Notes under the pieces: generated by a model
The model's database searches: none
What the model saw: only the letters and a program-made list of their open reading frames with translations
What the model was told of the DNA's origin: nothing
DNA from: a beta proteobacterium KB13
GTDB lineage: Bacteria; Pseudomonadota; Gammaproteobacteria; Burkholderiales; Methylophilaceae
Reading direction: 5' to 3'
DNA: 64,000 nt
Assembly: GCA_000156155.1 (NCBI GenBank)
Contig: DS995299.1
Span: 149,827 to 213,826 of the forward strand
Part shown: positions 26,731 to 36,539 of the stretch, piece after piece
Layout of the letters: every line of letters starts with the position of its first letter
Numbering within the stretch: the first letter of the stretch is position 1
Program-made: the position numbers and the translations under genes

Positions 26731-28086
26731 ATGAAGCTCCATATAAGAGACATTAAGCACCTATTTATTAAATCAAATGATCTTGCTGATGATTTGTTGT
26801 TTGATTCATCAGATGTCAATACAGACTCGAGGACTTTTAAAGATAATGAAATTTTTTTAGCACTAGAAGGAGATAAATTTGATGGAAGTAATTTTATTGA
26901 TGATGTATTAAAACAAAAGCCATTGTTTTTTATTACAAATAAAGAACAAAAATATAATGCAAGGTATGCAGTTGTTGAATCAGGTAAAAAATTTCTAATT
27001 GAATTATCGAAATTAATTCTTAAAAAATTATCCCTAACAAAAGTGGCTATCACAGGCAGCAATGGTAAAACAACCACTAAAGATTTAATTGTCCATTTTT
27101 TAAAAAATAAATTCAACGATGATGCTGTTTTGTTTACAAAAGGCAATTACAACAACGAAATTGGGTTGCCATTATCTATTTTACAGTCTCAAGGTGTTGA
27201 AAAATTTGCTGTATTTGAAATAGGAACAAATCATCCTGGTGAGATTATTCATTTAGCTGATATTATTCGTCCAAATATTTCAATCATTACGAATATTGGT
27301 GATGCGCATATAGGAAATTTTGGTTCAAAAGAAAAAATTGCAGAAGAAAAAAAACAAATCTTTAATTTCTTAAAGACTAATGAACTAAAAATTTTAAATA
27401 AAGATGATGAATATTTTCAGATCTTAAATCAATCTCCTGGAAAAACATTCTGTATTTCAAATAACAATGATGACTCAGATGTATTAAGTTTTAAGAGCTG
27501 CGAACTTAATATGATCGAATTAACACACAAATTTCAATCAATAAAAATCAAATTCCAATTAACTGGACAACATAATCTTCAAAACTTTGCCATTGCATGC
27601 GCTGCTTTGATAAACATTGGAATAGATTTTCAAGAATTAGAAAAATATTTTGGTAACCTTGAGTCTACTAACGGTAGATTTAAAAAATATATTTTTAAAG
27701 ATAACATTGAGTTAATCGATGATAGTTATAATTCAAATCCATCCTCATTAATATCTGCAATTGATCATTTAAATCAATCAGAAAAGAACAAGATATTGAT
27801 CATCGGTGATATGGGAGAATTAGGTCAATTAACAGATCAATATCATCTTCAAATAATTGAAGAAATATTAAAAACTAAGATTAATATTGTTTTAACTATG
27901 GGAAAGGCATTTAAGGCTGCTATCAAAAAAAATAATGAAAATTTAATTTTAAATTTTTCGACATATGAAGATTTGTTAGATAAAGCCCTTCCTGCAATAA
28001 AAAAAGATACAATAATCTTGGTAAAAGCATCAAGATTTATGGGATTTGAAAATATTGTTTCTCAACTAAAAGGGCGGCTTCAATGA
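26731..28086 (+). CDS. murF: UDP-MurNAc-tripeptide-D-Ala-D-Ala ligase MurF
   Basis: 451 residues. The N-terminal domain with NTDSRT, the ATP-binding loop TGSNGKTTTK (about 108-117), NYNNEIGLP and the C-terminal DDSYNSNP motif are typical of MurF, which completes the cytoplasmic pentapeptide precursor. It overlaps mraY by 4 bp. Confidence 0.95.
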   Translation: MKLHIRDIKHLFIKSNDLADDLLFDSSDVNTDSRTFKDNEIFLALEGDKFDGSNFIDDVLKQKPLFFITNKEQKYNARYAVVESGKKFLIELSKLILKKLSLTKVAITGSNGKTTTKDLIVHFLKNKFNDDAVLFTKGNYNNEIGLPLSILQSQGVEKFAVFEIGTNHPGEIIHLADIIRPNISIITNIGDAHIGNFGSKEKIAEEKKQIFNFLKTNELKILNKDDEYFQILNQSPGKTFCISNNNDDSDVLSFKSCELNMIELTHKFQSIKIKFQLTGQHNLQNFAIACAALINIGIDFQELEKYFGNLESTNGRFKKYIFKDNIELIDDSYNSNPSSLISAIDHLNQSEKNKILIIGDMGELGQLTDQYHLQIIEEILKTKINIVLTMGKAFKAAIKKNNENLILNFSTYEDLLDKALPAIKKDTIILVKASRFMGFENIVSQLKGRLQ

Positions 28087-29183
28087 TATTAGAATTACTA
28101 AGATATCTGCAATTAGATCTTAATTTTTTAAATGTTTTTAATTACATTACATTTAGAGCTGTTTTAACCATTATTACCGCACTTGGGTTTTCTCTATTTT
28201 TTGGATCTTTATTTATAAAAATCATGGGCGAATATAGTCTTTCTCAGTACGTAAGACAATATGGTCCAGATCATCAAAAAAAGATGGGCACTCCGACAAT
28301 GGGAGGTTTATTAATAATAATATCGATTGTTGCATCAGTTCTTTTGTGGGGAGACTTAAAAAATTCTTATTTATGGCAATTGCTCTTTATCTTGATAGGA
28401 TTTGGTTTAATTGGCTTCTTAGATGATTTAAAAAAAATAAAAGAAAAGAACTCTGAGGGCTTGTCGGCAGGAGTTAAATATATATCTCAATCAGCCATTG
28501 CGCTTGTAGCTATTTATTTTCTATTAAAACATAACAGTCATTCGGATGAAATGAATTTACTCATACCTTACATCAAGTCTACCTATTTATATATTGGCAC
28601 TATCGGATTTGTTATCTTGTCTTATTTAGTTATTGTAGGAAGCAGTAATGCAGTTAATTTAACAGATGGATTAGATGGCTTAGCAATTATGCCTACAGTC
28701 ATGATTGCATCAGCATTAGCTGTTTTTGCCTACGTTACTGGAAATCAAATTTTTGCAAACTACCTTCAATTACCCTTTCTTAATGGAGTTGGGGAAATTA
28801 CTATATTTTGTGCAGCAATTGCAGGTGCAGGTTTGGGTTTTCTTTGGTTTAATGCCTATCCTGCAGAAGTTTTTATGGGTGATATTGGTTCATTATCACT
28901 AGGTGCTGTTCTTGGAGCAATTGCAATTATGGTAAAACAAGAATTAGTATTATTTATTATGGGCGGTGTTTTTGTGATGGAAACACTCTCAGTAGCAAGC
29001 CAGGTTCTATATTTTAGATACACAAAGAATAAATATGGCACAGGTAAAAGAATATTTTTAATGGCACCGGTGCATCATCATTATGAAAAAAAAGGATGGA
29101 ATGAGAATCAGGTGGTAATAAGATTTTGGATTATTACCATGGTGCTCGTTTTAATTGGATTAGCTAGTTTAAAAATTCGCTAA
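28083..29183 (+). CDS. mraY: Phospho-MurNAc-pentapeptide transferase MraY
   Basis: 366 residues, ten predicted membrane helices; makes lipid I on undecaprenyl phosphate. Family motifs: KKMGTPTMGG, GFLDDLKK, NAVNLTDGLDGLA, NAYPAEVFMGDIGSL and the His-rich loop MAPVHHHYEKKGW. It overlaps murF and murD at start/stop. Confidence 0.97.
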   Translation: MILELLRYLQLDLNFLNVFNYITFRAVLTIITALGFSLFFGSLFIKIMGEYSLSQYVRQYGPDHQKKMGTPTMGGLLIIISIVASVLLWGDLKNSYLWQLLFILIGFGLIGFLDDLKKIKEKNSEGLSAGVKYISQSAIALVAIYFLLKHNSHSDEMNLLIPYIKSTYLYIGTIGFVILSYLVIVGSSNAVNLTDGLDGLAIMPTVMIASALAVFAYVTGNQIFANYLQLPFLNGVGEITIFCAAIAGAGLGFLWFNAYPAEVFMGDIGSLSLGAVLGAIAIMVKQELVLFIMGGVFVMETLSVASQVLYFRYTKNKYGTGKRIFLMAPVHHHYEKKGWNENQVVIRFWIITMVLVLIGLASLKIR

Positions 29184-30517
29184 TGAATTTTCAAAAAAAA
29201 ACGATTGTTTATGGTTTCGGCATTACTGGCCAATCAATCATTTCTTATTTATTAAAAAAAAATAATAAGCTGATAGTAATAGACAATAAAAAATTATCAG
29301 AAGACCAGAAAAGTTTCTTTAAAAATAATAATATTGAATACAGTGAAAATGAAAATGAGATTAACGACCTATCAATTATCGAGCAGTGCTTTGTTAGTCC
29401 CGGAGTGGATTTAAGAAAATCATTTTTTCAAGAATGTATAAAAAAAAAGATCCCTATTCGTAATGATACTTTTTTCTTAAATCAAATTGACAGGAAGAAA
29501 ACTAAATTAATTGGAATAACTGGCACAAATGGAAAAACTACATTCTGCTCATTGCTTGCATCGATCTTATCATTCAATGATTTAAAATCGATAGCTGTTG
29601 GCAATATCGGTATACCAATTTTAAATATATTAACGACTCAAAATAAGTTTGATTATATTGTTGTAGAGCTATCAAGCTATCAGATTGAAGTATTAGATAA
29701 GATGACAGTTTTTGATTACGGTGTCATTCTTAATATAGAGCCTGATCATTTGGACAGATATGATTCATTTATAGATTATAAAAATGCTAAGTTAAAGTTA
29801 GCCAATCATTCCAAAACTATTCTTCATGACAAAGAATCTGCAGTTGTAAATGATCATGCTAATGCTTTTCCCATAGACCCAAAAGATTTTCACATTGAAG
29901 AAATAAAAACTGATTTTTTTACGTTTAAAAAACAAAATAAAATTTACAGGATTGACACCCCATATTTGAAAGGTGTTCATAATGTGAAAAATATTATGTA
30001 TTTGTTGAAACTACTAGAAATTATGAATTGCAACATTTCATTTGAAAAGGTAAGGAATTTTTTCAGAAATCAAAAAGGAATACCACACCGTTTTGAATAT
30101 CTTTCAATAGATAATAATTATATTTTTATTAATGATTCAAAAGCAACCAATCTGGCTTCTACCAAATCGGCATTAAATTCATTAAATGGAAAAATTCATT
30201 TGCTATTTGGAGGTGACTTAAAGAATCAGCCGCTGGATGGAATAGAAAATTTTTTTAATGAAAAATTGATATCTTTAAATTTATATGGAAAAGATGCTGT
30301 GATTATCAAAGACTACCTTTTGAATAAAAAAATAAAATTTGATATGAAGTGTTTTGTTTCGTTAGAGGCTATTCTAGAGTCAATCAAGAAAATAGTTAAA
30401 AAAGATGAAATAATTCTCTTATCACCAGGTTGTGCAAGTCAAGATATGTTTATGAATTATCAAGATAGGGGCAATCAATTTGTTGAAGTATGTAAAAAAA
30501 TTTTTAAATGCAGTTAA
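29183..30517 (+). CDS. murD: UDP-MurNAc-L-alanine:D-glutamate ligase MurD
   Basis: 444 residues. Rossmann-like N-terminus (GFGITGQS), ATP loop GTNGKT in the centre, the NIEPDHLDRYDS segment and the C-terminal LLSPGCASQDMF motif characteristic of MurD. It adds D-glutamate to UDP-MurNAc-L-Ala. It starts at the last base of the mraY stop and overlaps ftsW by 10 bp. Confidence 0.95.
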   Translation: MNFQKKTIVYGFGITGQSIISYLLKKNNKLIVIDNKKLSEDQKSFFKNNNIEYSENENEINDLSIIEQCFVSPGVDLRKSFFQECIKKKIPIRNDTFFLNQIDRKKTKLIGITGTNGKTTFCSLLASILSFNDLKSIAVGNIGIPILNILTTQNKFDYIVVELSSYQIEVLDKMTVFDYGVILNIEPDHLDRYDSFIDYKNAKLKLANHSKTILHDKESAVVNDHANAFPIDPKDFHIEEIKTDFFTFKKQNKIYRIDTPYLKGVHNVKNIMYLLKLLEIMNCNISFEKVRNFFRNQKGIPHRFEYLSIDNNYIFINDSKATNLASTKSALNSLNGKIHLLFGGDLKNQPLDGIENFFNEKLISLNLYGKDAVIIKDYLLNKKIKFDMKCFVSLEAILESIKKIVKKDEIILLSPGCASQDMFMNYQDRGNQFVEVCKKIFKCS

Positions 30518-31653
30518 GAAATAATTTTAATCAGCCTAATTATGACCCGCTGTTACTGTGGATAATTTTGATTTTATCTGGGGTTGGTTTAGTTATGGTT
30601 TATTCTGCTTCAGTTGATGCAGCAGCCTTAAAACAGATTTCTAATTATCAAAATTACTATTATTTGCTAAGGCATTTTATATATCTCATCATATCTTTGT
30701 TTTGTGGATTTATTGCATTCCTAATTCCAATAAGTTTCTGGCAAAAATTTGCTCCTTCATTTTTTATCCTAGGATTAATATTGTTGATAGCTGTTCTTAT
30801 ACCAGGAATTGGAAAAATAGTTAACGGCAGTCAACGATGGATACCGTTGGGCTTTATGAATTTTCAACCATCTGAAATAGTAAAATTATTTACCATAATA
30901 TATGCTGCAGATTATGTCTTAAGAAAATCTCGTCAAATTGGAACATTTACAAAAGGTTTTTTACCTATCTCTTTAGCGATTGCAATCATTGGTACATTAT
31001 TAATCAATCAACCAGACTTTGGTGCATTAGTTGTGGTTGTATGTATTTCTTTAGGAATTTTATTTCTGGGTGGAATATCATTAAAAATAATACTTGGTCT
31101 TACACTTTCAGTCCCAATAGGTGTATATGCATTATTAAAAATTGCACCCTATCGAATGGATCGAATAACTGGATTTTTAGCACCTTTTGAAGACCTATAT
31201 GGAAAAGGATGGCAGTTATCTCATTCATTAATCGCTATTGGGCGCGGTGATTTTTTTGGGGTTGGTTTAGGTGAGAGTATTCAAAAACTACAATATCTAC
31301 CCGAGGCCCATACAGACTTCGTTTTAGCAATACTTTCTGAAGAGTTAGGATTGTTTGGCTTTACCTTAATTATTTGCTTGTATATTTTGATGATAATTAG
31401 AATTTTTGGAATAAGTAAAATATCCACCCAATTAAGAAATAACTTTTCTGCTCTTTTGGCGCAGGGAATTGCTATATGGTTTGGCACACAAGCAATTATT
31501 AATATTGGTGTTAATGTTGGATTTTTCCCAACCAAGGGACTTACTTTACCCTTTGTATCATACGGAGGTAGCGCATTGTTAGTAACATTTATTGCGAGTG
31601 GTATTTTGATGAGAATTGATTATGAAAATAAAATCAAAGCAAAAAGAAACTAA
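30508..31653 (+). CDS. ftsW: Septal peptidoglycan polymerase FtsW
   Basis: 381 residues, about ten membrane helices, SEDS family. Motifs: GLVMVYSAS in the first helix, NGSQRWIPLGFMNFQPSE, and the C-terminal FFPTKGLTLPFVSYGGSALL. It polymerises glycan together with FtsI at the septum. Its end overlaps the murG start. Confidence 0.96.
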   Translation: MQLRNNFNQPNYDPLLLWIILILSGVGLVMVYSASVDAAALKQISNYQNYYYLLRHFIYLIISLFCGFIAFLIPISFWQKFAPSFFILGLILLIAVLIPGIGKIVNGSQRWIPLGFMNFQPSEIVKLFTIIYAADYVLRKSRQIGTFTKGFLPISLAIAIIGTLLINQPDFGALVVVVCISLGILFLGGISLKIILGLTLSVPIGVYALLKIAPYRMDRITGFLAPFEDLYGKGWQLSHSLIAIGRGDFFGVGLGESIQKLQYLPEAHTDFVLAILSEELGLFGFTLIICLYILMIIRIFGISKISTQLRNNFSALLAQGIAIWFGTQAIINIGVNVGFFPTKGLTLPFVSYGGSALLVTFIASGILMRIDYENKIKAKRN

Positions 31654-32674
31654 TACTAAATCGATTCTAATTGCTGCCGCAGGTACCGGTGGGCATATCA
31701 TGCCTGCAATGGCAGTTGCTGATAAATTAATCAATAAAAAATTTAATTTATTTTGGGCTGGAACGCCTAATGGCATGGAAAATAGAATTGTTGATAAAAA
31801 AAAGATATTTTTTATTTCCCTTGCTATCGGTGGATTTCGTGGAAAGAAGATTAGTTCATTAATTAGCTATCCATTCAAATTTGCATTATGTCTTATGAAG
31901 GTAATGTGGTTGATTCAGAAATACAAAATATCTCGAGTACTTGTCTTCGGTGGGTATATTTCACTCCCAGTGGGTTTTGCAGCAAAACTGATGAGAAAAA
32001 AATTATTTATTCATGAGCAGAATACGATCATGGGGACAAGTAATAAATTACTAGCTCCCTTTGCAGAAAAAATTTTTTCTGCTTTTCCATTAAAAATTAA
32101 TCAATCTTTTAAGGTATGTGGAAACCCTATTAGAGGAAAAATAGCCAATATTAACAAAACAATTAATAAGGGTAAAAATAAAATTAATATTTTGATCTTA
32201 GGTGGAAGTTTGGGCGCTCAAGTTATCAATGAAAAAATACCAATTATTTTAAATAAGTTAAAAAAATACGATGTTGTGCATCAATGCGGCAAAGGAAAAA
32301 AATCAACTCTAAAAAAACTCTATGATAAAAAAATTAATGTCATAGAATTTATCAATGACATTGAAAAATATTATAAATGGGCTGATTTAGTTATTGCTAG
32401 ATCTGGTGCAATGACAGTTGCTGAATTAGAACAAGTTGGCTTGCCTGCTATTTTTATCCCATTCCCATTTGCAATTGATAACCATCAGCAAAAGAATGCA
32501 GAGTACTGTGTTGATAAAGGGGGGGCTCTAATATGTAAACAAGACAAGATTGATTCACAGTTGGAGAGTATGCTAAATAAAATTTCATTAAATGAATGTA
32601 TGAAAATGTCCAAAGCTATGAGGTCTTTAAGACATAAAAATGCTGTGGAAGAAATTTACAATAAAATAAAATAA
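31622..32674 (+). CDS. murG: UDP-GlcNAc:lipid I transferase MurG
   Basis: 350 residues; makes lipid II on the inner face of the inner membrane. Glycine-rich AAGTGGHIMPAMA near the N-terminus, GGYISLPVGFAAK, HEQN, LGGSLGAQ and the donor-site segment RSGAMTVAELEQVGLPAIFIPFP. ATG 31622 is preferred over an in-frame TTG two codons upstream. Confidence 0.95.
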   Translation: MKIKSKQKETNTKSILIAAAGTGGHIMPAMAVADKLINKKFNLFWAGTPNGMENRIVDKKKIFFISLAIGGFRGKKISSLISYPFKFALCLMKVMWLIQKYKISRVLVFGGYISLPVGFAAKLMRKKLFIHEQNTIMGTSNKLLAPFAEKIFSAFPLKINQSFKVCGNPIRGKIANINKTINKGKNKINILILGGSLGAQVINEKIPIILNKLKKYDVVHQCGKGKKSTLKKLYDKKINVIEFINDIEKYYKWADLVIARSGAMTVAELEQVGLPAIFIPFPFAIDNHQQKNAEYCVDKGGALICKQDKIDSQLESMLNKISLNECMKMSKAMRSLRHKNAVEEIYNKIK

Positions 32675-32675
32675 T

Positions 32676-34061
32676 ATGGAAAATAAAATCAAATATATTC
32701 ATTTTATTGGTATCGGCGGCTCAGGTATGTCAGGTATCGCTGAAATTATGCACAATATGAATTTTGTTGTTTCTGGATCAGACCCTAATCAATCCTCGGT
32801 AATTGATCATTTAAGAAAAAGAGGAATTCCAATTTTTTCAAAACATGAAGAAAAAAATATTCAAAAAGCGGATGTGGTTGTTACATCGACAGCGATACCA
32901 AAAAATAACCCTGAAATAGTTGCAGCTAAAAACCAAAATATTCCCATAATTCCGAGGGCAGAAATGCTCTCAGAGTTGATGCGTTTTAAAGAGGGTATTG
33001 CTATCGCTGGAACTCATGGAAAAACATCGACCACAAGCATTCTTGCGACAATTATGAATGATGCAGGTTTAGATCCAACCTATGTGATTGGTGGTAGAAT
33101 TAATTCGCTCAGACAAAGCGCAAGACTTGGTAAAAGTAAGCATATGATTGTAGAAGCAGATGAGTCGGACGCATCATTTTTACATTTAAACCCAAGCAAT
33201 GTGTTGGTGACAAATATTGATTATGATCATATGGAAACATATGGTCATGATGAAGAAAGACTGAAACAAACATTTGTTGATTTTATCCACCAAATACCTT
33301 TTTATAATGAAGTTTTTTTGTGCATTGATGACAAAAATATCAAATCAATACAAAAATTAATTGCTAGACCAATTATTACTTATGGATTTTCAAAAAAAGC
33401 TGACTATTATCCTGATAGGGTTGTAATAAAAAAAAATAAATCTTCATTTAGAGTAAATTCAATTTCAAAAAAAATTAGATCATTTTCAGTTGAAATTGAT
33501 ATGCCTGGTAGGCATTACATTTTAAATACATTAGGTGCTATTGCCATAGCCTTATCCCTTAACATAAAACCTCAAATTATTAGTAAAGCTCTAAAAAAAT
33601 TTAAAGGGGTTTCTAGGCGATTTGATTTATATGAAGAATTTAAATTAGGAGAAAAAAATATTCACTTGATAGATGATTACGGTCATCATCCAACAGAAAT
33701 AAAAGCTGTCTTAGATTCAATTAAGAAAGGATTTCCTGGAAAAAAAATAAATTTAGTTTTTCAACCTCACAGATATTCAAGAACTAAAGATTTGTTCGAA
33801 CAGTTTGTTCAAATTTTAGCAATGGCGGACAGATTATTTTTATTTGAAATTTATGCGGCAGGTGAGCAAGCGATTAAAGGAATAAACAGCCACGAATTAA
33901 TAAAAAATATTAAAAAAGAGAAGTATATACTTGATGATATGGCTAAAGCTCGATTATTGATTGAGGATAAGATTAAGGACGATGAAATTCTTCTGGTGAT
34001 GGGTGCTGGTTCGGTTGGAAATTGGGTAAAACATCAACTTTTGGGTGACATCGGTGGATAA
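32676..34061 (+). CDS. murC: UDP-MurNAc:L-alanine ligase MurC
   Basis: 461 residues. FIGIGGSGMSGIAEI at the N-terminus, ATP loop AGTHGKTST (about 111-119), EADESDASF and HHPTEI in the C-terminal domain. Adds the first amino acid to UDP-MurNAc. It begins 2 bp after murG and overlaps murB by 17 bp. Confidence 0.96.
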   Translation: MENKIKYIHFIGIGGSGMSGIAEIMHNMNFVVSGSDPNQSSVIDHLRKRGIPIFSKHEEKNIQKADVVVTSTAIPKNNPEIVAAKNQNIPIIPRAEMLSELMRFKEGIAIAGTHGKTSTTSILATIMNDAGLDPTYVIGGRINSLRQSARLGKSKHMIVEADESDASFLHLNPSNVLVTNIDYDHMETYGHDEERLKQTFVDFIHQIPFYNEVFLCIDDKNIKSIQKLIARPIITYGFSKKADYYPDRVVIKKNKSSFRVNSISKKIRSFSVEIDMPGRHYILNTLGAIAIALSLNIKPQIISKALKKFKGVSRRFDLYEEFKLGEKNIHLIDDYGHHPTEIKAVLDSIKKGFPGKKINLVFQPHRYSRTKDLFEQFVQILAMADRLFLFEIYAAGEQAIKGINSHELIKNIKKEKYILDDMAKARLLIEDKIKDDEILLVMGAGSVGNWVKHQLLGDIGG

Positions 34062-34935
34062 AGATGTAATTTATAGCGATGTGTCTATGAAAAAATATAA
34101 TTCATGGCATGTAGGCGGTCTTGCTGAAAATTATGTTGAAGTAAGCTCTGAGGCGGCGTTACAAAAAATATTTTCAATAAATAAAGTTAAAAAACCTATC
34201 ACAGTCATCGGCGTTGGTTCCAACTTGCTTATTCGTGATGGTGGAATAAAAGGGACCGTAATTAATTTATCTCGAGGATTGAAAAGTATTTTCTTAGATC
34301 AACATTTGATCTTTGCAGAATGCGGGATCTCATGCTCATCATTGGCAAGATTCTCAGCAAAAAATAGCAAAAAAAATTGTGCATTTTTGGCTGGAATCCC
34401 CGGGTCTGTCGGCGGCGCACTTGCTATGAATGCCGGTTGCTATGGTGGTGAAATTTGGCAATTTGTTTCAAAGGTTAAAATTATGAATCATGAAGGTGAC
34501 ATTCATATAAAAGATAAACAATCTTTTGAAATTGGATATAGAAGTGTAAAAAAGAAAGAAGATGAAATATTTATTGGCGCATGGTTTGATTTTCCATCAA
34601 AAGAAAATGATGATGAAAACGAAGAGCAGAAAATTGATGATTTACTTAAATTAAGAAGGAGTAGCCAGCCTCTAAATTGGCCAACTGCTGGCTCAACATT
34701 CAGGAATCCAGAAAAAAATTTTGCTGCTAAATTAATTGAAGAAGTGGGATTAAAAGGTTACCAAATTGGAGATGCAAGAATATCCAATAAACATGCAAAC
34801 TTTATTGAAAATATTGGAGACGCCACTGCTAAAGATATAGAGCAATTAATTTATCTTACCCAAGAAAAAGTAGAGGAATTAAAAAAAATTCGTTTGCAAT
34901 TAGAAGTAAAGATTATTGGAGAAAATGTTGATTAA
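34045..34935 (+). CDS. murB: UDP-N-acetylenolpyruvoylglucosamine reductase MurB
   Basis: 296 residues, the short type II form. An FAD-binding PCMH-like fold with VIGVGSNLLIRDGGI, AGIPGSVGGALAMNAG, a YRSV segment containing the catalytic region, and WPTAGSTFRNP. Makes UDP-MurNAc with NADPH. It is embedded by overlaps between murC and ddl. Confidence 0.95.
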   Translation: MTSVDKDVIYSDVSMKKYNSWHVGGLAENYVEVSSEAALQKIFSINKVKKPITVIGVGSNLLIRDGGIKGTVINLSRGLKSIFLDQHLIFAECGISCSSLARFSAKNSKKNCAFLAGIPGSVGGALAMNAGCYGGEIWQFVSKVKIMNHEGDIHIKDKQSFEIGYRSVKKKEDEIFIGAWFDFPSKENDDENEEQKIDDLLKLRRSSQPLNWPTAGSTFRNPEKNFAAKLIEEVGLKGYQIGDARISNKHANFIENIGDATAKDIEQLIYLTQEKVEELKKIRLQLEVKIIGENVD

Positions 34936-35824
34936 AAAAATTGCATTATTAAGTGGGGGTGATTCAGAAGAAAGAGATATTTCGATTAAAAGTGGATTGG
35001 CTGTATACCAAGCCCTAAAAAATTTAAATTATGAAGTATCTTTAATTGATCCTATAAATACAGATCTATGTTCATTAGTTAATTATGATGCCGCTTTTAT
35101 TTGCCTGCATGGTAAAAATGGAGAAGATGGGAAAATACAATCTTTACTTGAGTTATTAAAAGTTCCCTTCACTGGATCGGCATCAACAGCGTCAATGCTT
35201 GCTATGAACAAGTATTACTCAAAGTTAGTTTGGAATAACCATGCATTAATAACTCCGAAATTTCTCATACTAAATAAAACCAATCTAGATTATAAAAAAA
35301 TAATTACACATCTGAGTGATCCATTTATTGTTAAACCATCATCTTCAGGTTCATCTTTTGGAATTAATTTAGTAAAAAATAAGGATGATTTAATTTTAGC
35401 TTTTACCGATGCATCCAAATATGACCCAACAGTCATAGCCGAAGAATTTATCGAAGGTAGAGAATTTACGGTATCAATTTTAGGTAATAAATCACTCGGT
35501 GTTTTAGAGATTACTACTAAGAATGAATTCTATGATTACAATGCAAAATATGTTTCAAATGAAACTATATTTTCCAAACCAACAGATCTAAATCCAGAAG
35601 TATTAGAAAAAATGGAAAATATTGCTTTATCCGCATTTATATCAATTGGATGTAGCGGTTGGGGAAGAGTAGATTTCATGATGGACAAGAAATTTAATTT
35701 TTATCTGATAGAGGTGAATACTGTTCCTGGAATGACTGATCATAGTTTGTTTCCTTTGGCCGCTAGAAATGCAGGATTAAATTTTGAGCAAACAGTTCAG
35801 CACATCGTTGATTTGATCGAATAA
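34925..35824 (+). CDS. ddl: D-alanine-D-alanine ligase
   Basis: About 299 residues, ATP-grasp fold. GGDSEERDIS near the N-terminus, LHGKNGEDG, the ATP-binding VKPSSSGSSFGI loop and YLIEVNTVPGMTDHS with metal ligands. Supplies D-Ala-D-Ala for MurF. ATG 34925 is chosen; TTG 34916 and TTG 34928 are alternatives, the latter better spaced from GGAG at 34918-34921. Confidence 0.95.
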   Translation: MLIKKIALLSGGDSEERDISIKSGLAVYQALKNLNYEVSLIDPINTDLCSLVNYDAAFICLHGKNGEDGKIQSLLELLKVPFTGSASTASMLAMNKYYSKLVWNNHALITPKFLILNKTNLDYKKIITHLSDPFIVKPSSSGSSFGINLVKNKDDLILAFTDASKYDPTVIAEEFIEGREFTVSILGNKSLGVLEITTKNEFYDYNAKYVSNETIFSKPTDLNPEVLEKMENIALSAFISIGCSGWGRVDFMMDKKFNFYLIEVNTVPGMTDHSLFPLAARNAGLNFEQTVQHIVDLIE

Positions 35825-35828
35825 TACA

Positions 35829-36539
35829 TTGGAAAAAATACTATATAAGTTTCTCTTCAGGCTTTGTTTAATTGGCATTCTAATTTTAGTTGTAAAATTA
35901 GCAACACCATTCACATTTGACAAATGGTTCCCTATCGATGAGATTGTCCTCAGTGGCGAATATAAATACCTAGAAAGAGAGCAGGTTCAAATGGTCGCTA
36001 ATAATTACCTGGAAGGAAACTTTTTTTCATTAAATATTCATAAATTAAGAGAGGGGATGAAAAAGCTTCCATGGATAAAGGATGTGGACATATATCGAAA
36101 ATGGCCAAATAGAATTACAATGTTAATAACACAACACCAACCTGTAGCTCGATATGGAATGCAGGGTTTGATTAATGAGGAGGGCGAATTTTTTGGAGCA
36201 GCCTATGAGGATTACTTACCAATAATATATGGTCCAAAAGAGAAATTACCCTACATAACATCTAAATTTTTTATTTTTAATGAAATTTTGCATGTTGAAT
36301 TTATTAAAATTCACAAAATTACATACACCAGAAAAGATGATTGGGTAATAAACACTTCCGACGGCATGATAATTAAATTAAATGATGATAAATCCGCTGA
36401 GGTCTTAAAAAGATTTGTTGATAATTTTCAAATTGTTCTTAAGAGTATGAATAAGCGTATAACTAGTGTTGATCTTAGATACAGAGATGGATTTGCTGTA
36501 TCTTCAGATACAATAAAAAAAATTAACCATAAATTATGA
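35829..36539 (+). CDS. ftsQ: Cell division protein FtsQ
   Basis: 236 residues. Short cytoplasmic tail, one membrane helix (about 9-25), a POTRA domain (about 36-105; VQMVANNYLEGNFFSLN) and a beta domain. Part of FtsQLB. TTG 35829 is the only reasonable start, 4 bp after ddl. It overlaps ftsA by 4 bp. Confidence 0.93.
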   Translation: MEKILYKFLFRLCLIGILILVVKLATPFTFDKWFPIDEIVLSGEYKYLEREQVQMVANNYLEGNFFSLNIHKLREGMKKLPWIKDVDIYRKWPNRITMLITQHQPVARYGMQGLINEEGEFFGAAYEDYLPIIYGPKEKLPYITSKFFIFNEILHVEFIKIHKITYTRKDDWVINTSDGMIIKLNDDKSAEVLKRFVDNFQIVLKSMNKRITSVDLRYRDGFAVSSDTIKKINHKL